Positions 43,588-52,176 of a stretch of DNA of 64,000 nt are shown piece after piece. The position numbers were made by a program, and so were the translations under genes. Source of the stretch: Streptomyces sp. NBC_01197 (lineage in GTDB: Bacteria; Actinomycetota; Actinomycetes; Streptomycetales; Streptomycetaceae); the NCBI RefSeq assembly GCF_036010505.1, contig NZ_CP108569.1, forward strand, positions 3,421,001-3,485,000, read 5' to 3'. How positions within the stretch are numbered: position 1 is the first letter of the stretch; every line of letters begins with the position of its first letter. Under the pieces are notes generated by a model that saw only the letters and a program-made list of their open reading frames with translations, did no database searches and was not told the DNA's origin.

Positions 43588-45405
43588 ATGGGGCGCATGA
43601 GTGACGACGAGAAGTCCATGCCCGACTGGGAGAAGCGCTTCCGGGCCCCGCGTGTAGGGCTGCCCGACTGGGCCGAGGACGCCCCGGACCGCTCGCTCTT
43701 CGTCTCCAACGCGACCGGCAGGTACGAGCTGTACACCTGGGACCGTACGAGCGGCGAGCAGCGCCGGGCCACCGACCGGCCTGGGAGCACCCCCTCCGGG
43801 GGAGGGACGACCGACGGGACCCTGTCGCCCGACGGCGAGTGGCTGTGGTGGTTCAACGACACCGACGGGGACGAATTCGGTGTCTGGATGCGCCAGCCCT
43901 TCCGCGGCGGACCCGACGAACCCGCCACCCCGGGTCTCGCTCCCTCCTACCCGGGCGGCCTGGGGATCGGCAGGGACGGCACCGCCGTGGTCGGCCGGTC
44001 GACGGACGAGGACGGCTCGACGGTCCACGTCGTGCGGCCGGGCGCCGGTCCGGTCGAGATCTACCGGCACCGGGAGTCCGCCGGGGTCGGCGACCTCTCG
44101 TACGACGGGACGCTCATCGCGCTTGAGCACACCGAGCACGGCGACGCGATGCACTCCGCACTGCGGGTGGTCCGCACCGACGGGTCCACGGTCGCCGAGC
44201 TGGACGACACCAAGGGCGGCACCGAGGAACTGGGGCTCCAGGTGCTCGGGTTCGCGCCGGTCGCCGGGGACACCCGGCTGCTCGTCGGGCACCAGCGGCG
44301 GGGCCGCTGGGAGCCGATGGTGTGGGACGTGGCGGCCGACACCGAGAGCGCCCCGGCGATCGAGCTGCCGGGCGACGTCAGCGCCGAGTGGTATCCGGAC
44401 GGGTCCGCGCTGCTGATCGTGCACAGCTTCGAGGCGCGCAGCGAGATGTGGCGGTACGAGCTGGCCACCGGTCAGCTCGTCCGCGTCGAGACCCCGGCCG
44501 GTTCGGTGTCCGGCGCGACCGCCAGGCCCGACGGCACGGTCGAGTACCTGTGGTCGTCGGCCGCGCTGCCGCCGGTCGTGCGCTCCACGTCGGGCGCGGT
44601 CGTGCTCGACCCGCCGGGCCTGAAGGCGCCGGAGTCCGTGCCGGTGCGGGACGTCTGGGTGGAGGGACCGGGCGGCCGGATCCACGCGCTGGTGCAGCAG
44701 CCCGCGGGGGACGGCCCGTTCCCCACGCTCTTCGAGATCCACGGCGGCCCGACCTGGCACGACAGCGACGCGTTCGCTTCGGGCCCGGCGGCCTGGGTCG
44801 ACCACGGCTACGCGGTCGTACGGGTCAACTACCGGGGCTCGACCGGCTACGGCCGCGCCTGGACCGACGCGCTCAAGCACCGGGTCGGGCTGATCGAGCT
44901 GGAGGACATCGCCGCCGTCCGCGCCTGGGCGGTCTCGTCCGGCCTCGCCGACCCGGCCCGGCTGGTCCTGGCGGGTGGCTCCTGGGGCGGCTATCTGACG
45001 CTGCTCGGGCTCGGCACCCAGCCGGACGTGTGGGCGGTGGGGCTGGCCGCGGTGCCGGTCGCGGACTACGTCACGGCGTACCACGACGAGATGGAAGCGC
45101 TCAAGGCGATGGACCGGACGCTGCTCGGCGGCACCCCGGAGACCGTGCCCGAGCGGTTCGCCGCTTCGTCGCCGCTGACCTATGTGGACGCGGTACGGGC
45201 GCCGGTCTACATCTCGGCGGGCGTCAACGACCCGCGCTGCCCGATCCGGCAGGTCGAGAACTACGTGGACCGGCTGGCCGGCCGCGGGGCGGTCCACGAG
45301 GTGTACCGGTACGACGCGGGCCACGGCTCGCTGGTGGTGGAGGAGCGGATCAAGCAGGTCCGGCTGGAGCTCGACTTCGCCCAGCGGTACGTGAACGCGG
45401 GCTAG
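43588..45405 (+). CDS. S9-family (prolyl oligopeptidase-like) peptidase
   Basis: 605 residues. N-terminal beta-propeller of about seven blades (LSPDGEWLWWFNDTDGDEFG ...), then an alpha/beta-hydrolase domain with Ser in GGSWGGYL, His late (YRYDAGHGSLV) and EIHGGPTWHD. It has no signal peptide, so it is cytosolic; it should release dipeptides or act on short peptides. ATG 43597 with GGGGCGC nearby is an alternative start. A palindromic repeat sits in-frame near residue 65 and adds GSTPSGGGT, presumably in a loop between blades. Confidence 0.9.
   Translation: MGRMSDDEKSMPDWEKRFRAPRVGLPDWAEDAPDRSLFVSNATGRYELYTWDRTSGEQRRATDRPGSTPSGGGTTDGTLSPDGEWLWWFNDTDGDEFGVWMRQPFRGGPDEPATPGLAPSYPGGLGIGRDGTAVVGRSTDEDGSTVHVVRPGAGPVEIYRHRESAGVGDLSYDGTLIALEHTEHGDAMHSALRVVRTDGSTVAELDDTKGGTEELGLQVLGFAPVAGDTRLLVGHQRRGRWEPMVWDVAADTESAPAIELPGDVSAEWYPDGSALLIVHSFEARSEMWRYELATGQLVRVETPAGSVSGATARPDGTVEYLWSSAALPPVVRSTSGAVVLDPPGLKAPESVPVRDVWVEGPGGRIHALVQQPAGDGPFPTLFEIHGGPTWHDSDAFASGPAAWVDHGYAVVRVNYRGSTGYGRAWTDALKHRVGLIELEDIAAVRAWAVSSGLADPARLVLAGGSWGGYLTLLGLGTQPDVWAVGLAAVPVADYVTAYHDEMEALKAMDRTLLGGTPETVPERFAASSPLTYVDAVRAPVYISAGVNDPRCPIRQVENYVDRLAGRGAVHEVYRYDAGHGSLVVEERIKQVRLELDFAQRYVNAG
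43782..43806. repeat. Palindromic repeat inserted in frame inside the S9 peptidase gene
   Basis: TGGGAGCACCCCCTCCGGGG followed by GAGGG, a 25-base element with a CCCCTCC/GGGGGAGG dyad, resembling the Streptomyces intergenic palindrome also seen at 39221. It keeps the reading frame, giving a Pro/Ser/Gly-rich insert. Confidence 0.6.
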
Positions 45406-45425
45406 TGCCTCGGCGGGCACTGGCC
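45400..45425 (+). terminator. Hairpin after the S9 peptidase gene
   Basis: GGCTAGTGCC (including the TAG stop) pairs with GGCACTGGCC with one G-T pair. The same GCTAGTGCC/GGCACTAGC stem is used after the next gene at 46371. Confidence 0.65.
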
Positions 45426-45438
45426 AGGGCCATTCCGG

Positions 45439-45527
45439 CTCTTACGGTACGGGGGCGACGGGACGGGGTGGCGGCGCTGCCCGGGGTCCGGGGCACCGGC
45501 CCCGAACCGCGCCCCGTACCGTAAGAG
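45439..45527. repeat. 16-bp inverted repeat flanking 57 bases upstream of the SURF1 gene
   Basis: CTCTTACGGTACGGGG (45439-45454) and its exact complement (45512-45527) frame a GC-rich 57-base loop. The right arm ends two bases before the GTG start at 45530, so if transcribed the arms could hide the start region. A regulator site or mini-element is also possible. Confidence 0.8.
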
Positions 45528-45529
45528 AT

Positions 45530-46375
45530 GTGTACCGGTTCCTGCTGACACCCCGCTGGCTGGGGATCACCGTCTTCGCCCTGCTCGCCATCCCCTTCTG
45601 CATCTTCATGGGGTCCTGGCAGCTGAGCAGGTTCGAGGCCCGGGTGGCCACCCACCGGACAGACGAGCACCGGCCCGACCCGGCCCGTCAGGCCTCGGCG
45701 CCGCTCGACTCCCTGCTGCCCGTGAACCTCGACACCTCCGGGCGGCAGGCCAGCGCGACCGGCACGTACGGCGAGCAGTTCCTGGTGCCGGACCGGGTCG
45801 TGGACGGCAAGGAGGGGTCGTACGTGCTGGCCCTGCTCCGCACCGACGGCGGCAAGGCACTCCCCGTGGTGCGCGGCTGGCTGCCGCACGGCGCGAAGGT
45901 GCCCGCGGCGCCGAAGGGCGATGTCAAGGTCACCGGATCGCTCCAGCCCTCCGAGAACAGCGGGACCGACGGGGCGTACACCGGGGCCGGGCTGCCGGCC
46001 GGCCAGATCGGGGTCATCAGCGCGGCCTCCCTGGTGAACGTCGTGCCGTACCCCGTGTACGACGCATGGATCACCCTGCCGCGCGCCTCCGCGGGCCTGA
46101 AGCCCGTCCCGGCGACGGCGCCACAGAACAGCGGGCTCGACCTGCAGTCCTTCCAGAACCTCGGCTACACCGGCGAGTGGTTCGTCTTCGCGGGCTTCGT
46201 GGTCTTCATGTGGTTCCGGCTGGCCAGGCGCGAGGCCGAGGCACTCAGGGACCTGGAGCTGGGGATCGTGCCGGAGGACACGGAACCGGTCACCGTGGCG
46301 GCTACTTCTGCTACTTCCGACGGGGCGGCTACGCCCGACGAGGCGGCCGCTCCGGAGGTCTCCGGGCGCCGCTAG
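45530..46375 (+). CDS. SURF1-family protein (cytochrome oxidase assembly)
   Basis: 281 residues with the SURF1 layout: an N-terminal membrane helix (WLGITVFALLAIPFCIFMGSWQ), an outer domain (SATGTYGEQFLVPDRVVDGK ... VVRGWLPHG), and a C-terminal helix (WFVFAGFVVFMWFRLARRE). SURF1 helps insert haem a into cytochrome c oxidase. It has no oxidase genes next to it, normal in actinomycetes. It begins at GTG 45530 with a weak AAGAGA site. Its Ala/Thr-rich C-tail is a variable addition. Confidence 0.9.
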   Translation: MYRFLLTPRWLGITVFALLAIPFCIFMGSWQLSRFEARVATHRTDEHRPDPARQASAPLDSLLPVNLDTSGRQASATGTYGEQFLVPDRVVDGKEGSYVLALLRTDGGKALPVVRGWLPHGAKVPAAPKGDVKVTGSLQPSENSGTDGAYTGAGLPAGQIGVISAASLVNVVPYPVYDAWITLPRASAGLKPVPATAPQNSGLDLQSFQNLGYTGEWFVFAGFVVFMWFRLARREAEALRDLELGIVPEDTEPVTVAATSATSDGAATPDEAAAPEVSGRR

Positions 46376-46400
46376 TGCCGTGGCAGGCCGAGGCACTAGC
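46371..46400. terminator. Hairpin between convergent SURF1 and anti-sigma-like genes
   Basis: GCTAGTGCC (overlapping the SURF1 stop) and GGCACTAGC at 46392-46400 are exact complements with a 12-base loop. Suited to ending transcription from either side. Confidence 0.65.
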
Positions 46401-46462
46401 CGGTGTACGGCCCGTCATGCCCGGGCTCAAGCCCGGCCCACGCACGGGTCCCGGTGCGGCCG

Positions 46463-47665
46463 CTACGGCGCGGTCAGCAGCCCGGTGCGGTAGATCGTCC
46501 CCGCGCACGCGTTGGGGATGGTCGCCTCCGCGGCCGGTACGCCCGGTTCCGCCTCGTGCACCACGGCCACGCTGCCGTCCGACGTACCGTCGCCGCTGCC
46601 GAGCTGCGGGGTGGTTCCGGTGTCGCCGCCGGCCGGCGGGGCCCCGTCACCCGTTCCCGCCGAGGCCGTGGATCCTCCGGTGTCACCGGAGCCTGCCGAC
46701 GGGGTCGGGTCAGGAGTGGCACCGCCACCGGTGGGACAGGTCGCGGTCGGCACCCAGGCGAACTTCACCTCGTACGCCTGGGACGGGCCGAGCACCAGAC
46801 CGGTCGCGTCCTGCGACGGGTCGGGCAGACCGGCCGCCGCGTCGCCCGCCGTGTGGTCGACCACGGTGATGCGGGCGGCGTCGGCGGCGCCCATCGCCTG
46901 GAAGTTGACCGTGCCCGCGTCGCTGACCGCGCACTGGCTGTGCGAGACGTTGGAGACCCGGAAGGTTCCGTAGACCGTGCCGTCGGCGTTCGGTGTGCCG
47001 GTGGCCGCCGATGTGACCCCGAGCTGCTGGGCCGCGCAGGACGGCAGCGAGTCGGGCGCCTTGCCTGACGGGCCGGTCACCCCGCCGTCCGAACCGCCGT
47101 GGGTGCCGCTCCCGGCCCCCTTCGACGCGCCCTTCTTCTTGTTCCCGCCGTCGGTGCCGCTGTCGCCTGACGGCTTGCTGTCCTTCTTGCCGCCGTCGGG
47201 AGCCGCGGCGCCCGTGCCGCCGGGGGTGTGGTGGCCACCGCCCGCCATCGCGGGGCTGTTCCTGACTCCGTCCCCCGCACCGGCGACATGGATGAACGCC
47301 GGGATCGCGGTCCCGACGAGCAGCGCGGCCGCGGCCGTGCCGACGACGATCTGCCGCCGCCGGGCCCTGCGCGCGGGTACGGCCCTGCGCAGCTGGTCGA
47401 GCGCGTCGTCGGACGGGGTGAGCCCCCGCACGGCGCCGTGCATCATCCTGCGCAGTTCGAGTTCGTCCTCGTCGAGGCCGTCAACAGCGTCGTGGGAACC
47501 GTCGTTCTGCATTCCGTTCCCCGCCTGGTCGTCCACGGGCCGGGTGGGCCGGCCGTGCTGCTTGCGCCACTCGGCGGGCATGTCCCGCTCCTCGGGCGTG
47601 CGCCGAGGGCCCTGAGGCCCGTCGGGGCCGTCCTGCCCGTCGTTTGCCTGGTCTGCGTCGCTCAT
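46463..47665 (-). CDS. Membrane-anchored partner of the sigma factor (putative anti-sigma-like)
   Basis: 400 residues. A cytosolic N-terminal part of about 100 residues (LDEDELELRRMMHGAVRGLT ... LDQLRRAVPARRARRRQ), one membrane helix (IVVGTAAAALLVGTAIPAF), a Gly/Lys/Ser-rich spacer, then an outer domain (GTFRVSNVSHSQCAVSDAGT ... YEVKFAWVPTATCP). The ATG overlaps the sigma gene stop by four bases. This topology and coupling suggest it senses an extracytoplasmic signal and holds the sigma factor, but no zinc anti-sigma motif is visible, so the role is inferred. Confidence 0.7.
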   Translation of the reverse strand: MSDADQANDGQDGPDGPQGPRRTPEERDMPAEWRKQHGRPTRPVDDQAGNGMQNDGSHDAVDGLDEDELELRRMMHGAVRGLTPSDDALDQLRRAVPARRARRRQIVVGTAAAALLVGTAIPAFIHVAGAGDGVRNSPAMAGGGHHTPGGTGAAAPDGGKKDSKPSGDSGTDGGNKKKGASKGAGSGTHGGSDGGVTGPSGKAPDSLPSCAAQQLGVTSAATGTPNADGTVYGTFRVSNVSHSQCAVSDAGTVNFQAMGAADAARITVVDHTAGDAAAGLPDPSQDATGLVLGPSQAYEVKFAWVPTATCPTGGGATPDPTPSAGSGDTGGSTASAGTGDGAPPAGGDTGTTPQLGSGDGTSDGSVAVVHEAEPGVPAAEATIPNACAGTIYRTGLLTAP

Positions 47666-48240
47666 GCCGGTGCCTCCATGGCCACCCGCAGCGCTGCGAT
47701 GCCGCGCGAACCGTACGCCTTCACCGAACCCAGCGATATCCCCAGCGCGTCGGCCACCTGCGCCTCCGTCATGTCACCGAAGTAACGGAGCACCAGGACC
47801 TCGCGCTGGCGACGCTGGAGGTTGCGCATGGCCTTCTTGAGCGCGTCGCGCTCCAGGAGGTCGTACGCCCCCTCCTCGGCGCTCGCCATGTCGGGCATCG
47901 GCTTGGAGAGGAGTTTCAGCCCGAGGATGCGCCTGCGCAGCGCTGACCTGGACAGGTTCACCACGGTCTGGCGCAGATACGCGAGCGTCTTCTCGGGGTC
48001 CCTGACCCGTTTGCGCGCCGAGTGGACGCGGATGAACGCCTCCTGGACGACGTCCTCGCAGGAGGCCGTGTCGTCGAGGAGGAGCGCCGCGAGCCCCAGC
48101 AGCGACCGGTAGTGGGCGCGGTAGGTCTCAGTCAGGTGATCGACGGTGGTGCCGGCGGCCATGGAGTCGTCAGCGCCCTCGCCGCTCTGGGAGGCGACAG
48201 CACCGGACCGGGTGGTCGGCACGGGGGCGATCACCGGCAT
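47662..48240 (-). CDS. ECF-type (SigE-like) RNA polymerase sigma factor
   Basis: About 192 residues from ATG 48240; a GTG at 48279 with GGGGCGG upstream is an alternative. Sigma region 2 is LTETYRAHYRSLLGLAALLL, DDTASCEDVVQEAFIRVHSA, and region 4 is LQRRQREVLVLRYFGDMTEA, QVADALGISLGSVKAYGSRG, as in group 4 sigma factors. It directs RNA polymerase to a stress-type regulon and is translationally coupled to its membrane partner. The 384 bases upstream contain no gene; its own promoter should be there. Confidence 0.9.
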   Translation of the reverse strand: MPVIAPVPTTRSGAVASQSGEGADDSMAAGTTVDHLTETYRAHYRSLLGLAALLLDDTASCEDVVQEAFIRVHSARKRVRDPEKTLAYLRQTVVNLSRSALRRRILGLKLLSKPMPDMASAEEGAYDLLERDALKKAMRNLQRRQREVLVLRYFGDMTEAQVADALGISLGSVKAYGSRGIAALRVAMEAPA

Positions 48241-48624
48241 ACCGCCGGACACGCGCGGTCGCCGGAGCGGGAGGACCACTCCGCCCCGTCCGGGCACCAC
48301 TGCAATATCGAGAACCTCTGCCACGCCAGTTGGACACGCTTCCCCCCGCCAGGGTTGTACGCGTATGGCGTCGCCTTTGACGATGCGGCCAATGCCCTCA
48401 TGCGTACCCGATCTCCCCCAATGCCCCTTTTTCCACGGCATCTTGCGCGGGAAGAGGCCACCCCAAAGACGCACACGCCCCGGCTGCGGTTGCAGAGGTT
48501 CGGGAGACTGAATCGTGTAACAGGCACGAGCCCCAGTTCAAGTGGTTCAGACTCACGTCTTGCTCACAGCGGGCACACAAAATCTACAAAGGATCAGGTA
48601 CGGGACACCGGACGGGGGTGCCCT

Positions 48625-49713
48625 TCAGCCTTCCGGCACCGAGAGCTCGGCCGCGACGGCCTCGGCGATCTGTGCGGCGTTGAGGGCGGCCCCCTTGCGG
48701 AGGTTGTCGGCGCAGACGAACAGGTCGAGCGCCTGCGGATCGTCCAGCGACCGCCGTACTCGCCCCACCCAGGCCGGATCCGTGCCCACCGCGTCGGCCG
48801 GAGTCGGGAAGTCCCCGGCGTCCGGGTCGTCGAAGAGCACCACCCCGGGCGCGGTCGCCAGGATCTCGTGCGCCCGCCCGAGCGTCAGCTCGTTCTCGAA
48901 GCGCGCGTGCACGGAGAGGGAGTGCGTGGTGACGACCGGGACCCGCACGCACGTCGCCACCACCGGGAGCGTCGGCCGGTCCAGGATCTTGCGGGTCTCG
49001 GCGCGGAGCATCAGCTCCTCGGACGACCAGCCGTCGGCGGCCGGCGAGCCGGACCAGGGCACCACGTTGAGCGCGATGGGGGCCGCGAAGGGCCCGGTGT
49101 CGTCGCCCACGGCCCTGCGGACGTCACCGGGGTGCGTGCCCAGCTCCGTACCGGCGACGAGCGCGGTCTGGCTGCGCAGCGCCTCCACACCGGGGCGCCC
49201 CTCGGCGCTCACCGCCTGGTACGTCGAGACGACCAGCTCACGCAGCCCGAACTCGGCGTGCAGAGCGCCGACCGCGACGATCATCGCGAGCGTGGTGCAG
49301 TGCGGGGACGCGATGATGCCGCGCGGCCTGAGCCGTACGGCGTGCGGATTGACCTCGGGTACCACGAGCGGCACGTCCGGGTCCATCCGGAAGGCACCGG
49401 AGCTGTCCACGACCACCACGCCCTTGGACGCGGCGACGGGCGCCCACTCGCTCGCGACGTCGTCGGGGACGACGAAGAGCGCGACCTGGACGCCCTCGAA
49501 GGCCTCCTCGGCGAGAGGGAGCACCTCGGTCTCCTCCCCGCGCACGACCAGTTTGCGGCCGGCCTTGCGCGGGGAGGCGAAGAGTCTGATCTCGCCCCAG
49601 ATGTCGGCGTGCTGCGACAGCATCTGGAGCAGCACGGTGCCCACGGCCCCGGTCGCTCCCACGACCGCGAGCGCCGGCTTACGGCCTCCTGCCCGGAGGC
49701 CGGTGCCGGTCAT
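48625..49713 (-). CDS. asd: Aspartate-semialdehyde dehydrogenase
   Basis: 362 residues. NADP site VVGATGAVG near 18-26; catalytic Cys139; Gln in [10 protein letters not shown]; a [10 protein letters not shown] segment carrying the conserved His. It converts aspartyl phosphate to aspartate semialdehyde, the branch to lysine/DAP, threonine, methionine and isoleucine. Around the active site it reads ASPHCTT where most relatives have ANPNCTT, an unusual change of both asparagines. The start overlaps the ask stop (ATGA), so both enzymes come from one transcript. Confidence 0.93.
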   Translation of the reverse strand: MTGTGLRAGGRKPALAVVGATGAVGTVLLQMLSQHADIWGEIRLFASPRKAGRKLVVRGEETEVLPLAEEAFEGVQVALFVVPDDVASEWAPVAASKGVVVVDSSGAFRMDPDVPLVVPEVNPHAVRLRPRGIIASPHCTTLAMIVAVGALHAEFGLRELVVSTYQAVSAEGRPGVEALRSQTALVAGTELGTHPGDVRRAVGDDTGPFAAPIALNVVPWSGSPAADGWSSEELMLRAETRKILDRPTLPVVATCVRVPVVTTHSLSVHARFENELTLGRAHEILATAPGVVLFDDPDAGDFPTPADAVGTDPAWVGRVRRSLDDPQALDLFVCADNLRKGAALNAAQIAEAVAAELSVPEG

Positions 49714-50993
49714 CGCCCGGTGCCTCCATAGACGACTGCCTCGTCGGAGTCACTGTCGAGACCGAAGGCGGTGTGCACGGCGCGCACGGCCTCGTTGACC
49801 TCGTCGGCACGCGTGACCACCGAGATGCGGATCTCGGATGTCGAGATCAGCTCGATGTTCACGCCCGCGTCCGAGAGCGCCTCGAAGAAGGTCGCCGTGA
49901 CGCCGGGGTTGGTCTTCATACCGGCCCCGACCAAAGAGATCTTGGCGATCTGGTCGTCGTAGCGCAGCGAATCGAAGCCGACGACCGGCTTCGACTTCTC
50001 CAGCGCGTCGACGGCCTTGCGGCCCTCGTCCTTGGGGAGCGTGAAGGAGATGTCGGTCAGACCGGTCGACGCGGCGGAGACGTTCTGGACGACCATGTCG
50101 ATGTTGACCTGGCTGTCCGCGATGGCGCGGAAGATCGCGGCGGCCTCACCCGGCTTGTCGGGCACACCGACGACCGTGATCTTCGCCTCGGAGGTGTCAT
50201 GCGCGACACCGGAGATGATGGCCTGCTCCACTGTCGGTTCCCCTTGTGCTTCGACTCGTGCTTCGTTGCTGACCCATGTGCCCTGGAGCCCCGAGAACGA
50301 GGATCTGACATGGATCGGAATGTCATAGCGGCGTGCGTACTCCACGCAGCGGTGCAGCAGCACCTTGGAACCGGAGCTGGCGAGCTCCAGCATGTCCTCG
50401 AAGGAGATCCGGTCGATCTTCCGGGCCTTCTTGACGACCCGGGGGTCAGCGGTGAAGACACCGTCCACGTCCGTGTAGATCTCGCAGACCTCGGCGTCGA
50501 GGGCCGCCGCGAGTGCGACGGCAGTCGTGTCCGAACCGCCGCGGCCGAGGGTGGTGATGTCCTTCTTGTCCTGCGACACACCCTGGAAACCGGCGACGAT
50601 GGCCACGTTGCCCTCGTCGAGAGCGGTACGGATCCGCCCCGGCGTGACATCGATGATCCGCGCTTTGTTGTGGACCGAGTCGGTGATGACACCGGCCTGG
50701 CTGCCCGTGAACGACTGGGCGTCGTGGCCCAGGTTTTTGATCGCCATGGCCAGCAGGGCCATGGAGATCCGTTCTCCGGCGGTCAGCAGCATGTCGAACT
50801 CCCGCCCGGCAGGAATCGGCGACACCTGCCCGGCAAGATCGATCAACTCGTCCGTCGTGTCGCCCATCGCTGACACCACGACAACCACCTGGTTGCCGCT
50901 CTTCTTGGCGTCGACGATTCGCTTGGCAACCCGCTTGATGCCTTCGGCATCGGCTACGGAGGAGCCTCCGTACTTCTGCACGACAAGGCCCAC
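49710..50993 (-). CDS. ask: Aspartate kinase
   Basis: 427 residues. The kinase opening [13 protein letters not shown] is followed by [13 protein letters not shown]; two ACT domains end the protein ([20 protein letters not shown] ... [14 protein letters not shown]). It phosphorylates aspartate as the first step to the aspartate-family amino acids, with feedback by lysine plus threonine expected. Actinobacterial ask genes often also make a short beta subunit from an internal start; a GTG before [18 protein letters not shown] could serve. It forms an operon with asd. Confidence 0.95.
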   Translation of the reverse strand: MGLVVQKYGGSSVADAEGIKRVAKRIVDAKKSGNQVVVVVSAMGDTTDELIDLAGQVSPIPAGREFDMLLTAGERISMALLAMAIKNLGHDAQSFTGSQAGVITDSVHNKARIIDVTPGRIRTALDEGNVAIVAGFQGVSQDKKDITTLGRGGSDTTAVALAAALDAEVCEIYTDVDGVFTADPRVVKKARKIDRISFEDMLELASSGSKVLLHRCVEYARRYDIPIHVRSSFSGLQGTWVSNEARVEAQGEPTVEQAIISGVAHDTSEAKITVVGVPDKPGEAAAIFRAIADSQVNIDMVVQNVSAASTGLTDISFTLPKDEGRKAVDALEKSKPVVGFDSLRYDDQIAKISLVGAGMKTNPGVTATFFEALSDAGVNIELISTSEIRISVVTRADEVNEAVRAVHTAFGLDSDSDEAVVYGGTGR

Positions 50994-51212
50994 GTGCGCT
51001 CCTCGATCCAGTCATTTCTGCGGTCGGCTCAGTCTAACGAGCGGCCGCACGACACCTCGTATGTATCAGATCGTGAGATGTCCCGCTCACTCAATGATCA
51101 TCGTCCGGTGGCACGGCCGCTCGGTGAGGATGCCTGCCCCCTATCAACCAGGCCACTCGGAACGTGGGGCGCGTCACACCCGTGCGGCTCATGCAAGAGC
51201 GGGGGCCGGCCC

Positions 51213-51249
51213 GGTGACCCGCCCATCGACGGGGGCGGGTGCCGTCACC
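51213..51249 (-). terminator. Imperfect hairpin after the sortase gene
   Basis: GGTGACCCGCCC pairs with GGGCGGGT plus a bulged GTCACC. It starts about ten bases beyond the sortase stop on the minus strand, between sortase and ask. Confidence 0.5.
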
Positions 51250-51259
51250 AGGCCGCGTC

Positions 51260-51967
51260 TCAGGCCCCCTTGGACGAGGCGAGGTGGGCGAAGACGACCA
51301 CGTTGTCCACGTAGTCCTGGGCCGCCCGGTCGTACTCGCCGCCGCAGGTGATCAGGCGGAGCTGGGGGTCGGGGGTGTCGCCGTAGACGCGCTTGTCGGG
51401 GAAGTCGGCCTTGCTGAACGTCTCCACCGAGTCGACCTTGAAGGTGGCGACCGTGCCGTCCTTCCTGGTGATGTCCACCTCGTTTCCCCGCTTGAGGGTC
51501 CGCAGCAGCAGGAACACCGCGGGACCGGTCTTCGTGTCGACGTGGCCCGCGACGATCGCCGCGCCGCGCTCCCCGGGAGTGGCGCCGCCCTTGTACCAGC
51601 CGACCATGTTGGTGTTGTCCGCCGGCGGCGGGTTGAGCCGGCCCGATGTGCCGAGGTCCAGTGGCGTGAACGGTGCGTTGACCGCGATCGTCGGAATCGT
51701 CAGCCTCGTCGGCTCGGAACGGGGCAGCGGGTCGACGGCCGCGGGCAGGGGTGCCCGCGGGGCCGCGGAGACCTCGGCCGCGGGCCCGGACTGCACCTTG
51801 GCGTCACCCGCCGGGTTCCCGAACCCGATTCCGAAGGAGTTGCAGAGCAGGAGAGCGCCCACGCCCGCTGCCGCGACAGGCCACAGCAGTACTCGGTGGA
51901 GGGGTCGCACAACGTTCTTCGGGGACGGGACGGAAGGCTTCGGCTGGGGAAGCTTCTCAGCGGCCAT
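51260..51967 (-). CDS. Class F sortase
   Basis: 235 residues. An N-terminal membrane anchor (VLLWPVAAAGVGALLLC) is followed by the sortase barrel with His142 (VAGHVDTKTG), Cys208 (LITCGGEYDR) and Arg214, the full triad. Class F sortases in actinobacteria attach or process surface proteins. The gene lies downstream of a repetitive His/Asp-rich protein on the same strand, with a terminator between them; that protein's C-terminal hydrophobic tail makes it the probable substrate. Confidence 0.9.
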   Translation of the reverse strand: MAAEKLPQPKPSVPSPKNVVRPLHRVLLWPVAAAGVGALLLCNSFGIGFGNPAGDAKVQSGPAAEVSAAPRAPLPAAVDPLPRSEPTRLTIPTIAVNAPFTPLDLGTSGRLNPPPADNTNMVGWYKGGATPGERGAAIVAGHVDTKTGPAVFLLLRTLKRGNEVDITRKDGTVATFKVDSVETFSKADFPDKRVYGDTPDPQLRLITCGGEYDRAAQDYVDNVVVFAHLASSKGA

Positions 51968-52116
51968 CGGGTGCTGCCTTTCGGGCGGGGCGGCGGAAAA
52001 GGTGGGCGGGGCGGAAGGTGTTCCGGTGGGGGTGCAAGGTCTGTCTGATCAGTACGTGTTCGCGGTGCGTTCAGGGCGAGTCGGGGGCGTCCGCAGGCGG
52101 GGCTCGCAACCGTTGC

Positions 52117-52143
52117 GGCCACCGCCCCGGGGGGGCGGTGGCC
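52117..52143 (-). terminator. 12-bp perfect hairpin after the His-rich gene
   Basis: GGCCACCGCCCC, loop GGG, GGGGCGGTGGCC. It lies 34 bases after the stop of the His/Asp-rich protein gene on the minus strand. Confidence 0.7.
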
Positions 52144-52176
52144 TCGTCAACGCCGGTTCTGCTACCGGTATGGCGG

